Assembly (NCBI RefSeq): GCF_002803515.1
Contig: NZ_PHQX01000001.1
Coordinates: forward strand, 4,092,001 to 4,156,000
Reading direction: 5' to 3'
DNA from: Stenotrophomonas lactitubi
GTDB lineage: Bacteria; Pseudomonadota; Gammaproteobacteria; Xanthomonadales; Xanthomonadaceae
DNA: 64,000 bases
Shown here: one piece after another, positions 7,939 to 16,718 of the stretch
How the letters are laid out: each line of letters begins with the position of its first letter
How positions within the stretch are numbered: the stretch's first letter is position 1
Position numbers and translations under genes: made by a program
Notes under the pieces: model-generated
The model's input: the letters and a program-made list of their open reading frames with translations, nothing else
Databases searched by the model: none
What the model was told of the DNA's origin: nothing

Positions 7939-9475
7939 ACAGCTCCCAGCGTTGCGCGCGGATCTCCACCAGGAGTTCCCGCAGTTCGCGATCCAGCGCG
8001 CGGTCCTCTTCGACCAGGGCGATGCGCTGCCCCAGGTCGGCGTACATGTCGGCCAGACTGCCATGCAGCTGCGCGTTCATGCCAACCCGTTCGCGCAGCG
8101 CCAGCCCCTGGCGGGCGGCGATCAGCATGGCCGCCACCACCTGTTCAGTCAGCTCGATCACGCGCAGGCAGTCGCGCGCGGCGATGGTGCCCATGCTGAC
8201 CTTGTCCTGGTTGTGGCATTCAGTGGAGCGCGAGAACACCGAAGCCGGCATGGTCTGCTTCAGTGCCTCCGCCGTCCACGCCGAAACGCTGATCTGCAGC
8301 GCCTTCAGGCCATGGTTGATCGCCGCACGCGGGCCGCTGGCCGCCGACAGGTTGGCCGGCAGGCCATGGTTGTAGCGGGCATCGACCACCAGCGCCAGCT
8401 GCCGGTCAAGCAGGTCGGCGATGTTGGCCACGGTGTTCTTCAGCGTGTCCATCGCCAGCGCGATGTGACCGCCGTAGAAGTGGCCGCCGTGCAGGATGCG
8501 CTCGCCGTCGGCATCGATCAGCGGGTTGTCGTTGGCGCTGTTCAGCTCGGTTTCGATCAGCTGGCGCAGGAACGGCAGGGTGTCTTCCAGCACCCCGATC
8601 ACGTGCGGCGCGCAGCGCAGCGAGTAGCGGTCCTGCAGGCGTTGCTCGTTGCGCGGCGGGCGCTCGCTGTGCAGGTCGCTGCGCAGGCGCGCGGCAATGC
8701 GCGACTGCCCCGGGTGCGGCTTGGCGGCGAACAGGGTTTCATCGAAGTGGTGCGCGTTGCCGTCGCTGGACAGCACGTTGAACGCGGTCAGGCGCGTCGC
8801 CATGCGTGCCAGATAATCGGCGCGCTGCCAGGCCAGGCAGGCCAGGCCGGTCATCACCGCCGTGCCGTTCATGATCGCCAGGCCTTCCTTCGGCCGCAGC
8901 TTCAGCGGGGTCATGCCGATCTTCGCCAGCACATCGGCAGCCGGCTGCACGCGGCCGTCGTGCAGCACCTCGCGTTCACCGCACAGCACGGCTGCCACGT
9001 ACGACAGCGGGGTCAGGTCACCACTGGCACCCACCGAGCCTTCAGCGGGAATCAACGGCAGCACATCGTGCTGCAGCAGCGTGGCCAGGCCTTCCAGCAA
9101 CGGCACGCTGACACCGGACATGCCACGCACCAGCGAGGCCAGGCGCGCAGCCAGCACGGCGCGGGTCTCGGCCGGGTCCAGGTAACGGCCCAGGCCACAG
9201 CCATGGTAGGTGTACAGGTGGTGCGGCAGCTCGGCGACCAGTGCCGGCGGAATGTTCACCGTGCACGAATCGCCGTAGCCGGTGGTCACGCCATAGATCA
9301 CGCCATCCTCGCGCAGCAGGCGGTCGAGGAAGTCGGCACCACGCTGGATATGGGCGCGGAATGCCGGCACATCGCTCAGCGCGGCCTCGCACGTGCGCTG
9401 GGCCAGGGCGACCACGTCTTCGATGGTCAGCGGTGCATCGCCGAAACGGCACACGGGTACGGCGTCAATCGTCAT
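7925..9475 (-). CDS. Aromatic amino acid ammonia-lyase (HAL/TAL/PAL family)
   Basis: A 516-residue MIO enzyme. The Ala-Ser-Gly that cyclises to the MIO group is at 150-152 (VGASGDLTP), the catalytic tyrosine is in IYGVTTGYG at 60-68, and NSANDNP and SRSTECHNQDK lie further on. The substrate-selectivity position reads HHL at 85-87; in Rhodobacter TAL a His-Leu pair here favours tyrosine. Product prediction is therefore 4-coumarate from tyrosine rather than urocanate, but this is inference from one motif. It may supply the aryl starter for the polyene, as TAL does for flexirubins. It overlaps the acyltransferase upstream by 11 bases. Confidence 0.88.
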   Translation of the reverse strand: MTIDAVPVCRFGDAPLTIEDVVALAQRTCEAALSDVPAFRAHIQRGADFLDRLLREDGVIYGVTTGYGDSCTVNIPPALVAELPHHLYTYHGCGLGRYLDPAETRAVLAARLASLVRGMSGVSVPLLEGLATLLQHDVLPLIPAEGSVGASGDLTPLSYVAAVLCGEREVLHDGRVQPAADVLAKIGMTPLKLRPKEGLAIMNGTAVMTGLACLAWQRADYLARMATRLTAFNVLSSDGNAHHFDETLFAAKPHPGQSRIAARLRSDLHSERPPRNEQRLQDRYSLRCAPHVIGVLEDTLPFLRQLIETELNSANDNPLIDADGERILHGGHFYGGHIALAMDTLKNTVANIADLLDRQLALVVDARYNHGLPANLSAASGPRAAINHGLKALQISVSAWTAEALKQTMPASVFSRSTECHNQDKVSMGTIAARDCLRVIELTEQVVAAMLIAARQGLALRERVGMNAQLHGSLADMYADLGQRIALVEEDRALDRELRELLVEIRAQRWELYVGE

Positions 9476-10406
9476 GAGGAGCCTGATCCCAGAAGGGGAA
9501 GAAATTGAACCAGTCCAACGGGGACTGGATGACCTGGAGTTCCAGCCAGTGCGCCAAGCGCTGCGCCTGTTCGGCCAGTGCGGCATCGCGCGAACCGCGC
9601 GGCAGCACCACACGCTCGGCGAACTGTTCGAAGGCCACGCGATAGCCGTCGCCCTGGTGCAGGCACGACATCGTGTAGACCGGGCAGCCCAGCGCTGCCG
9701 CCAGCACGTAGGCGCCGATCGGGAACGGCGCACGGTGGCCGAGGAAATCGGCCATCACACTGCGCCCGCCCTGCACCGGCACGCGGTCGCCGACGATGGC
9801 CACGAAACCACCGGAGGCAACCTTTTCGGCGAGCATCACAGCCGTGGCCGGGCCCATTTCGGTGACCTGCACCAGCTCCACCGCAGCCAGCGGGTCCAGC
9901 CGCTGCAGCAGGCGGTTGAAGCGCTGCGCGTGCGCGGTGTGGACCAGCACGGTGATGCGGAACCCCGGCACCTGCTCGGCCAGCACCTGGCACAACTCCA
10001 GGCAGCCGATGTGCGCGGTCAGGATCAGGCCGCCTTCGCGGCGTGCGATCTTGCCCAGCACCAGATCGCGCTGCAGGTGAATGCGTTCGGGCGGATAGCG
10101 GCCGCCGAGGCCGAGAATCTTGTCCAGCATCGTGTCGGCGAAGCTGAAGAAGTGGCGCAGGCTGTCGCGCCGGGTCGGCGCATGGCCCAGCGCGCCGGTA
10201 TGCGCCTGCAACCGCTGCAGGTACTGCATCGAGGCCTGGCGACCGACGCGGTTGCCGAGCCAATGGCAGGCCACCACCGGCCATACGCACAGGCGGAACG
10301 GCCAGCGCCCGAACCAGCGATGCACCCAGCACAGGAACAGCACGCCGGCCACCGAGGTGGACTCGCCGATATCGGCCCAGTGCGTGGCGTTCTGCGCGCG
10401 GCTCAT
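9465..10406 (-). CDS. LpxL/HtrB-like lauroyl acyltransferase
   Basis: A 313-residue protein with the LPLAT layout of lipid A late acyltransferases: one N-terminal hydrophobic segment (VAGVLFLCWVHRWFGRWPF), then AHIGCLELC with the catalytic His, and GDRVPVQGGRSVMADFLG further on. In this operon it probably transfers the polyene (or a fatty acid) to a glycosyl or glycerol head group, rather than acting on lipid A. The ATG at 10406 lies one base after the stop of the upstream glycosyltransferase. A longer frame extends upstream but is not family-like. Confidence 0.85.
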   Translation of the reverse strand: MSRAQNATHWADIGESTSVAGVLFLCWVHRWFGRWPFRLCVWPVVACHWLGNRVGRQASMQYLQRLQAHTGALGHAPTRRDSLRHFFSFADTMLDKILGLGGRYPPERIHLQRDLVLGKIARREGGLILTAHIGCLELCQVLAEQVPGFRITVLVHTAHAQRFNRLLQRLDPLAAVELVQVTEMGPATAVMLAEKVASGGFVAIVGDRVPVQGGRSVMADFLGHRAPFPIGAYVLAAALGCPVYTMSCLHQGDGYRVAFEQFAERVVLPRGSRDAALAEQAQRLAHWLELQVIQSPLDWFNFFPFWDQAPHDD

Positions 10407-10407
10407 C

Positions 10408-11178
10408 TCAGCCCTGCCCCTGCAGCCGGCGCCACAGCAGGCGCGGCGCACGCCAGAGCATGCCGAAGAACAGCCGGGTATGCATGCGGCTGATGCGCAC
10501 GTTGTCGCGCCACACATCGAAATGCGAAACCCCGTCGGCGGGATAGGTCACGCGCGTGGCCAGGTGCTCGACCGGTACCTGCCGCCAGTAGAGGCGGACC
10601 ATCACTTCGGTGTCGAAATCCATGCGCCGGCCGATGGTCTCTTCGCCGATCAGGCGCAGCACCGGCGGCAGCGGATACACGCGGAATCCACACATGGTGT
10701 CGCGCAGGTGCAGCGACAGCGTGTTGATCCACACCCAGATGTGGGTGGCGTAGCGACCGTACAGGCGCGCCTTCGGCACGCTGGCATCGTAGGCAGGAAT
10801 GCCGCAGATCACCGCGTCCGGGCGCGCGCGTGCGGCATCGATGAAGCGCGGCAGGTCGCCGGTATCGTGCTGGCCGTCGGCGTCGATCTGCAGCACGTGG
10901 GTGTAGCCGCGACGCCGCGCTTCGGCGAAACCGGCCAGCATCGCACCACCCTTGCCCTGGTTCACGTCCAGCCGCAGCAGGTCGACGCCCGATCGCTGTG
11001 CCAGTTCCCGCAGCACCCGCGCGCAGGAGGACTGCGAGCCATCGTCGACCAGCAGGCAGGGCAGGCCCGCGGCCTGCACGCCGTCGACCACCGCGCCGAT
11101 GGCATGTTCGTGGTCGTACACGGGAATGACCACCAGCGGCGCGAACGCGCCGCCAGCGGTGGCCGGCTCAATGCGCAT
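10408..11178 (-). CDS. Family 2 glycosyltransferase
   Basis: A 256-residue GT-A type enzyme with VVIPVYDHEHAIG near the N-terminus, a LLVDDGSQ metal/nucleotide loop and the LQIDADGQHD DxD-containing motif. The C-terminal part (DTMCGFRVYPL) is typical of dolichol-phosphate-type GT2 members without long membrane anchors. Together with the adjacent acyltransferase it may build the glycosyl moiety that anchors the aryl polyene to the outer membrane; the donor sugar is unknown. The start overlaps the ligase by 11 bases. Confidence 0.87.
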   Translation of the reverse strand: MRIEPATAGGAFAPLVVIPVYDHEHAIGAVVDGVQAAGLPCLLVDDGSQSSCARVLRELAQRSGVDLLRLDVNQGKGGAMLAGFAEARRRGYTHVLQIDADGQHDTGDLPRFIDAARARPDAVICGIPAYDASVPKARLYGRYATHIWVWINTLSLHLRDTMCGFRVYPLPPVLRLIGEETIGRRMDFDTEVMVRLYWRQVPVEHLATRVTYPADGVSHFDVWRDNVRISRMHTRLFFGMLWRAPRLLWRRLQGQG

Positions 11179-12853
11179 CGGCGAAGACCACCCTGCCGCT
11201 GGCGTGCACGCCATGCACGGAGGTATAGCGGAAGGTCAGCACACCGCGTTCGGCGTCCCACTGCAGTTGCAGGGTCAGCTCGTCGCCGGGGCGGGCCACG
11301 CGCTGGAACTTCACTGCATCCATGCGCTGGAATCCGGTCGGCAGCACGAAGGCCTGGCGCCCGAAGCGCACCGCCCAGTCCAGCTGGGCCACGCCGGGCA
11401 GGATCGCCGCCTGCGGGAAGTGGCCCTGGAACGCGCGCAGCGCGGGGTCCAGCTTCATCCGCAGGGTGGCCTCCGCCTCTTCGCGACAGTCCCAGACCGG
11501 CACCGGCATCAGCGGCTGGAACAGCGCGACCAGCGCCGCCTGGGTGACCTTGCCCTGCGCATTGATCGGCAGCGATTCGACCAGGCGCCAGCGGCGCGGC
11601 CGGGTGACCGCGTCGTGGCCCTGCGCCAGCCGCGTGCCCAGCCGTTGCCCCAGCGCACGCCGTGCGCTGTCACCGGCACGTGCCAGCGCCGGATCGGCCG
11701 GCACCACCACGGCCGCCAGCTGCTCGCGCTGGCCCTGCAGGACCAGCACGCGCACGTCGTCGACTTCTGGATCCTCGCGCAGCGCGCGCTCCAGTGCGTC
11801 CAGCGAAACGCGACGTTCTTCGATCTTGACGATGCGGTCGGCGCGGCCCAGCAAGCGGAAGCGGCCATCGGCCAGTGCTTCCACGCGATCCTGGGTGCGC
11901 CACCAGTCCGACGTCTCCAGGTGCGGCGAAGCGACTGCGAGGCAGTCCTCCTCGATCCGCCACTGCACGCCCGGCAACGGCTGCCACGGCGGCGCATCGG
12001 TGTCCCAGCGCCGCCAAGCGATGCCACCGGTTTCACTGCTGCCATAAACCTCGGTGGGCGCCACGCCCAACCACTGGCGGACCTGGCGCGCTGCGTCCTC
12101 CGGCAGCGGGCCGCCGGAGGAAAACACAGCGCGTAGGCGACCGTGCAGGCTGGCCCAGTCGAGCTGCTCGGGCAGGCGCTTGAGATGGGCCGGGGTGGCG
12201 ACCAGCACCGTATCGGTACCGGCCAGCGCGCCCACCAGGTCTTCGTGGAAGAAGCGCCGGGGCTGGATTGCGCGACCGGCCGCCAGCGGCCACAGCACGC
12301 GGAACAGCAGGCCATAGATATGCTGGTGGGACACGGTGCCATGCACCTGGGCGCCGTCCAGCTGGGCGCCGAAGGCAGCCTGCAGCGCATCGACCTCGCG
12401 CGCCAGCTGGTCCAGCCGCTTGCTGATCGCGCTGGGCTGGCCGGTGCTGCCGGAGGTAAACACGCACAGTTCGCAGGCGCGCTCGTCCAACGGCTCCAGC
12501 GGCGCATCGTCGGCGACGGCGGTCGCCTGCAACGGCTGGTAATCGGCCGACAGGTCACCTGCAAAACCACTCACCTGCGGCTGCAGCGCCTGCAATGTCG
12601 CGGGCAGGTTGTCGGCGGCCAGGAACACCCGCTTGCCGGCATGCCAGGCACCGAACAACGCTGCAGCGAAGGCCACGGTGTCATCGAAGTAGAGCGCCCA
12701 GTCACGGCCCTCGGCAGTGCTGAAAGCGTCACGCCAGGCCAGTACGCACAGGCGGAAGCCGACGTGGTCGACCGCAATGCCATCGCAGACACCGATGTCG
12801 CGGCCGGGCTGCGCCGTGATCAGCAGCCGATCCAGGTCGATCCAGTCAGCCAT
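11168..12853 (-). CDS. Aryl-acyl adenylating ligase fused to a FabA/FabZ-like dehydratase domain
   Basis: A 561-residue two-domain protein. Residues about 20-440 form an ANL-family adenylation domain with the phosphate loop FTSGSTGQP, the YGSSETGG motif and the NAQGKV lysine that completes adenylation. From about 455 to the end is a hotdog domain with GHFPQAAILPGVAQLDWA, resembling dehydratases of aryl-polyene loci. The ligase half should activate the aromatic acid starter and load it on one of the ACPs encoded just upstream. The fused dehydratase may act in chain processing. The fusion resembles that of XanA2-type ligases. Confidence 0.87.
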   Translation of the reverse strand: MADWIDLDRLLITAQPGRDIGVCDGIAVDHVGFRLCVLAWRDAFSTAEGRDWALYFDDTVAFAAALFGAWHAGKRVFLAADNLPATLQALQPQVSGFAGDLSADYQPLQATAVADDAPLEPLDERACELCVFTSGSTGQPSAISKRLDQLAREVDALQAAFGAQLDGAQVHGTVSHQHIYGLLFRVLWPLAAGRAIQPRRFFHEDLVGALAGTDTVLVATPAHLKRLPEQLDWASLHGRLRAVFSSGGPLPEDAARQVRQWLGVAPTEVYGSSETGGIAWRRWDTDAPPWQPLPGVQWRIEEDCLAVASPHLETSDWWRTQDRVEALADGRFRLLGRADRIVKIEERRVSLDALERALREDPEVDDVRVLVLQGQREQLAAVVVPADPALARAGDSARRALGQRLGTRLAQGHDAVTRPRRWRLVESLPINAQGKVTQAALVALFQPLMPVPVWDCREEAEATLRMKLDPALRAFQGHFPQAAILPGVAQLDWAVRFGRQAFVLPTGFQRMDAVKFQRVARPGDELTLQLQWDAERGVLTFRYTSVHGVHASGRVVFADAH

Positions 12854-13397
12854 GCGCGTGCGCTGCCTTGACCCGACGCCGTACCAGCCATTCGCCCCCG
12901 AACAACAATCCCATCATCACGTACGCCAACAATCCGTTGTAGAGCATCCAGACCCGGTCCGACGCATACAGCGCGGTGAGCAGGGCGAGACCACCATTGA
13001 GAACGAAAAAGCCGCACCACACCTGGGTGACGCGACGGGTATAGATCACCGCGAACGGTGGCAGGTCCGGCTCCTGCAGGCGCGCCAGGCGTTCCACCAG
13101 GGGCGGACCGAAGCGCAGGCTGGTGGCGAACACCGTCAACATCACCACGTTCACCAGCGCCGGATACAGCTTCAGCGGCAGCGCCTGGTTGAGCACGGTG
13201 GCCAGCCCGGCCAGCAGGCCCGCGCCGGCGGCAGCGGCCCACCACAAGGGTTGCCGGGTGCTCAGCGCGCGCAGCAGGGCCAGCGCAAACAGCAGCAGCG
13301 CCAGCCAGCGCGGCTCGAAGCGGCCCATCGCCGCGTAGACCAGCACCGGATAGGCAAGCGAAATCGCTGCCACCACGACCATGCGTGCCCGTGCCAT
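12846..13397 (-). CDS. Integral membrane protein of the aryl-polyene operon (COG4648-like)
   Basis: A 183-residue protein, mostly hydrophobic, with about six membrane segments; one region reads TRRVTQVWCGFFVLNGG. Small membrane proteins of this type accompany the ligase and ACP genes of aryl-polyene clusters, but their role is not established. The ATG at 13397 is preferred because it lies 22 bases past the ACP stop; a longer frame overlaps that ACP. The stop overlaps the ligase start by eight bases. Confidence 0.75.
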   Translation of the reverse strand: MARARMVVVAAISLAYPVLVYAAMGRFEPRWLALLLFALALLRALSTRQPLWWAAAAGAGLLAGLATVLNQALPLKLYPALVNVVMLTVFATSLRFGPPLVERLARLQEPDLPPFAVIYTRRVTQVWCGFFVLNGGLALLTALYASDRVWMLYNGLLAYVMMGLLFGGEWLVRRRVKAAHAHG

Positions 13398-13419
13398 GGT
13401 CGCGGCGTCCGTGCTGCTG

Positions 13420-13677
13420 TCAGGCAGCGGCCTGACCGGGCAGCAGGCCATGCACGACATCAACGATGTCCTGCACGGTGCGCACGGCCTTGAACGCTTC
13501 AGGCTGCAGGTTGCGGCCGAGCAGCGGCTTGAGCTGCACGATCAGGTCCACGGCATCGATGCTGTCGATGTCCAGGTCGTCGTACAGGCGCGACTCCGGG
13601 CTGATCCGCGCCGGCTCGATCTCGAAGCTGTCGGTCAGGATGCGGACGATGCGCTCGAACAATTCATTCTTGGTCAT
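13420..13677 (-). CDS. Acyl carrier protein 1
   Basis: An 85-residue acidic protein with the phosphopantetheine attachment site DLDIDSIDAVDL, the serine being at about 39. The chain is typical of type II PKS/FAS carrier proteins. It is one of two adjacent ACPs in the operon; aryl-polyene systems usually use one ACP for starter/elongation and another for a separate acyl pool, but which is which here cannot be told. The preceding ACP gene ends 16 bases upstream. Confidence 0.9.
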   Translation of the reverse strand: MTKNELFERIVRILTDSFEIEPARISPESRLYDDLDIDSIDAVDLIVQLKPLLGRNLQPEAFKAVRTVQDIVDVVHGLLPGQAAA

Positions 13678-13693
13678 GGCAGTTCCTGGCGCC

Positions 13694-13951
13694 TTACGAC
13701 TGACGGGCGGCGACGAACTCGCCGAGCGCGCGCACGCTGGAGAAATGGCGACGGGTTTCTTCCGAGTCGGCCGAGAGGCTGACACCGTACTTCTTCTGCA
13801 GCGCCAGGCCCAGTTCCAGCGCATCGATCGAGTCCAGGCCGAGGCCTTCCACGAACAGCGGCGCGGTCGGATCGATGTCCTCCGGGGTGATGTCCTCCAG
13901 CGAAAGCGAGGAAATGATCAATTCCTTGATCTCGTGCTCAAGTGCTTGCAC
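13694..13951 (-). CDS. Acyl carrier protein 2
   Basis: An 85-residue ACP with the attachment site GLGLDSIDALEL and helix I of the form HEIKELIISSLSLEDI. The start is GTG at 13951, overlapping the acyltransferase stop by 14 bases; no ATG is available near. It is followed by a second ACP 16 bases downstream. The two ACPs are clearly different in sequence outside the DSID core, so they are not recent duplicates. Confidence 0.88.
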   Translation of the reverse strand: MQALEHEIKELIISSLSLEDITPEDIDPTAPLFVEGLGLDSIDALELGLALQKKYGVSLSADSEETRRHFSSVRALGEFVAARQS

Positions 13952-14735
13952 GGGTCGGATCTCCAGACAGGTCGAAATAACGAGTGAGGTGGTCGGTGAC
14001 GCGACGGGCCGCCAGGGCATCCCCCCTTGGCGAGTCATCTTCGGCCAGAAACGGCGCGATCGGGATATCTTCGCCGATCTGCAGCCGAACGTGAAAACGA
14101 CGTGAGGGCACACGATACCACTTCTGGCCCTTGGTCAACGTCGGCGGGGTGCAGGTGATGCGCACCGGGGTGATGTCCAGGCGCCCGCGCACGGCGATGT
14201 TGGCGGCGCCGCGCTGCAGCCGCAGCGGCTGCCCGGGCACGCTGCGGGTGCCCTCCGGGAAGATGACCAGGGTGCCGCCGGCATGCACGGCCGCCGCGCA
14301 GTCATCGACCAGGCCAGCGCCGTCATCATTGGAGATGTAGCCCGCCGCGCGCACCGGGCCGCGCATGAACGGGTTGCAGGCCACCGCCCGCTTGACCACG
14401 CAGTCGGCGTTGGGCAGCAGGGCGATCAGGCAGACCACGTCGATCAGGGTCGGATGGTTGGCCAGCACCAGCAGGCCGTCGCGCTGCAGGCGCTCGCGCC
14501 CTTCGACCTGCAGGGTCATCACCCCCAGCCGGCACATCAGCCACACGTGGCTGGCGAAGGCGCGCTGGACCAGCCGGCGGGCCCGGCGACGACGCGCGAC
14601 CGGGTCGCGCATCAACAGCAGCACCGGCATCACCAGCACGCCCAGCAGTAGCCCGCCTACGCCGAACGCAGCAAAGCTGAAGCCGGTGCCGAACACCCGC
14701 CAGGCATGATCGAGGCGGCGCAGCGCTTCAGCCAC
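13938..14735 (-). CDS. 1-acyl-glycerol-3-phosphate-type acyltransferase (PlsC family)
   Basis: A 265-residue membrane-associated acyltransferase. An N-terminal hydrophobic region is followed by the HX4D catalytic motif NHPTLID and the FPEGTRS substrate-binding motif. It may esterify the polyene acid to a lipid or sugar head group. The start is GTG at 14735, overlapping the upstream stop by eight bases. The operon thus has two acyltransferases of different families (this one and the LpxL-like one), suggesting that two acyl chains are attached to the final product. Confidence 0.87.
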   Translation of the reverse strand: MAEALRRLDHAWRVFGTGFSFAAFGVGGLLLGVLVMPVLLLMRDPVARRRRARRLVQRAFASHVWLMCRLGVMTLQVEGRERLQRDGLLVLANHPTLIDVVCLIALLPNADCVVKRAVACNPFMRGPVRAAGYISNDDGAGLVDDCAAAVHAGGTLVIFPEGTRSVPGQPLRLQRGAANIAVRGRLDITPVRITCTPPTLTKGQKWYRVPSRRFHVRLQIGEDIPIAPFLAEDDSPRGDALAARRVTDHLTRYFDLSGDPTRAST

Positions 14736-15474
14736 GGCGGCGCCAGGACCAACGCTGGCCTTGGGTCACATGCTGCAGCAGCGGATCCCCGGCCAGCAGG
14801 AAGCGGTGCAGGTCCAGCGCATGCGGCAACAGGCCCGGCGCGGTCGGATCGACGTCGTCGGCGACCTGCCAGGAAAGCGAAAGATCGGTGGCACCGGCGG
14901 TGCCGACGGGTGCCAGACGCCAGCACCAGGCAAAGAACGGGTCGGGTTCGTCGGCGAATTCGGCGTAAACGTCGGGCAATGGGGACTCATAGACCACGAT
15001 CCGCACTTCGCGTGCACCATCACCGAGCAGGCCGACGGCCTCCAGGCACGCCGCTTCCACCGTCGACTGGCCGGCAGACAACGCAAGGTAGTTGCCACGG
15101 TGGCCGCGGGCGATCGAGTACAGCGCGGCGATGGCGTTGTGCACCGACAGGCCGAAGCCGGTGGGTGACAGCGGCTGATCGGCCACCAGCGAGCCCAGCA
15201 GGTCCATCGAACGGGCGACATCGCCATGGCGGCTGGCGAACACCAGCGGCACCTGGCTGTCAGCGCCCTGCCCGTCCTCGCACCAGCACGCCGCCTGGAT
15301 CGCCATGCGGCCCAGGCGCTCGATACGGCGGCGCTGCATGGCCGGAATCTCGGCCAGCGCCGGCGTGTCCTCGCCCTGCGGCAGGAACGGCGACCCGGCC
15401 CAGCCCATCCATTGGCTACGCTCGGTCAGGCCAGGCGCCCAGGCGGCCCAGTCGACAACGGAAAATTCGATCAT
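14728..15474 (-). CDS. Beta-ketoacyl synthase-like chain-length-factor protein; first gene of the operon
   Basis: A 248-residue protein of the short ketosynthase-like family. It has FASRHGDVARSMDLLGSL and LSPTGFGLSVHNAIAALYSIA, matching the N-terminal half of ketosynthases. At the place of the catalytic cysteine it has ALSAGQST, with no cysteine, so it is probably a non-catalytic chain-length factor partner. It is the first gene of the minus-strand operon; the ATG at 15474 is chosen because residues before it do not look like protein of this family. Confidence 0.8.
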   Translation of the reverse strand: MIEFSVVDWAAWAPGLTERSQWMGWAGSPFLPQGEDTPALAEIPAMQRRRIERLGRMAIQAACWCEDGQGADSQVPLVFASRHGDVARSMDLLGSLVADQPLSPTGFGLSVHNAIAALYSIARGHRGNYLALSAGQSTVEAACLEAVGLLGDGAREVRIVVYESPLPDVYAEFADEPDPFFAWCWRLAPVGTAGATDLSLSWQVADDVDPTAPGLLPHALDLHRFLLAGDPLLQHVTQGQRWSWRRRG

Positions 15475-15639
15475 TACCGGTGATGTTTCGATGGGCGAAC
15501 GAGAGTCTCGAGCCATTACGGCGACACGCGGCTGCCCCCCATTCCTGCAGCCATGCATCCGTCCAGGACGTCGCCGGCTGCCCCCCTGGCTGCCGGAAAG
15601 GAGCGCACGCTAGCACGTCCGACACAGGGATGACATGTT

Positions 15640-15678
15640 TCACAAAACACAACGGGGAGCGGTCAGTGACCGCGCCCC
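15640..15678 (-). terminator. Probable Rho-independent terminator of cydAB
   Basis: On the minus strand, an imperfect hairpin (GGGG-x-GCGGTC stem with a three-base loop, 15654-15678) is followed by GTTGTGTTTTGTG. It sits 25 bases after the cydB stop and upstream of the aryl-polyene operon. It would separate the two transcripts. The T-tract is interrupted, so strength is uncertain. Confidence 0.4.
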
Positions 15679-15703
15679 GCGTGGACTGAACCAGCGAACG
15701 GAT

Positions 15704-16717
15704 TCAGTGGTAGCCGGCGTCGGCGCGCACCTTGCCGCGGAACACCCGGTACGACCACGCCGTGTAGCCCAGGATCACCGGCAACAGCAGCACCAGCCCG
15801 ACCAGGGTGAAGCTGAGCGAAGAGGCCGGCGCGGCGGCCTGCCACAGCGTCATCGACGGCGGCAGCAGGTACGGCCACATGCCCAGCACCAGGCCAGCGA
15901 AGCCGAGCACGAACAAGGCCAGGCTGAGCAGGAACGGCGGCAGGTCGCGACGCGGATGGGTGGCACTGCGCCACAGCGCGATGGCCACCGCCAGGGTCAG
16001 CAGCGGCACCGGCGACAGCCACCAGAAGTTGCCGTCGCTGAACCAACGGTCCATCAGCCGCGACTGCAGGAACGGCAGCCAGCTGCTGACCAGGCCCATC
16101 GCCGCGATCACCGCCACCACCAGCGGGCGGGTCATCTGCCGGGCCAGCGCCTGCACGCGCCCTTCGGTCTTCAGGATCAGCCAGGTGCTGCCCAGCAATG
16201 CGTAGCCGGCCACCAACGCGGCACCGGTCAGCATGGCGAACGGGCTGAACCAGCCGAACGCACCGCCCTGGTACACGCCATCGACCAGCGGCAGGCCCTG
16301 CACCAGCGTGCCGAGGATCACACCCTGGGCAAAGGTGGCCAGCAGCGAGCCGAGGCCGAACGCCACGCTCCACAGCCGCCGCGAACGGTGCGCCTTGAAG
16401 CGGAACTCGAAGGCCACGCCACGGAACACCAGTGCCACCACCAGCAGCAGCACCGGCAGGTACAGCGCCGACAGCAGCACCGCGTAGGCCTTCGGGAACG
16501 CCGCCATCAGGCCGGCGCCGCCGAGCACCAGCCAGGTCTCGTTGCCGTCCCAGATCGGCGCGGCGGTGTTCATCATCAGGTCCAGCTGTTCCTCGTCCTC
16601 GGCGAATGGCGCGAGGATGCCGATGCCGAGCACGAAGCCGTCCAGCACCACGTACATCAGCACGCCGAAGCCGATCACTGCGAACCATGCCACCGGCAGC
16701 CAGGTCATCAGGTCCAT
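15704..16717 (-). CDS. cydB: Cytochrome bd-type quinol oxidase subunit II
   Basis: A 337-residue polytopic membrane protein, typical CydB length. The start MDLMTWLPVAWFAVIGFGVLMY and the region VLDGFVLGIG followed by WDGNETWLVLGGAGL are diagnostic of CydB/CioB. It pairs with CydA to reduce oxygen to water in the inner membrane. It starts one base after the cydA stop, so the two are translated together. No cydX-like small gene is seen downstream. Confidence 0.96.
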   Translation of the reverse strand: MDLMTWLPVAWFAVIGFGVLMYVVLDGFVLGIGILAPFAEDEEQLDLMMNTAAPIWDGNETWLVLGGAGLMAAFPKAYAVLLSALYLPVLLLVVALVFRGVAFEFRFKAHRSRRLWSVAFGLGSLLATFAQGVILGTLVQGLPLVDGVYQGGAFGWFSPFAMLTGAALVAGYALLGSTWLILKTEGRVQALARQMTRPLVVAVIAAMGLVSSWLPFLQSRLMDRWFSDGNFWWLSPVPLLTLAVAIALWRSATHPRRDLPPFLLSLALFVLGFAGLVLGMWPYLLPPSMTLWQAAAPASSLSFTLVGLVLLLPVILGYTAWSYRVFRGKVRADAGYH

Positions 16718-16718
16718 G

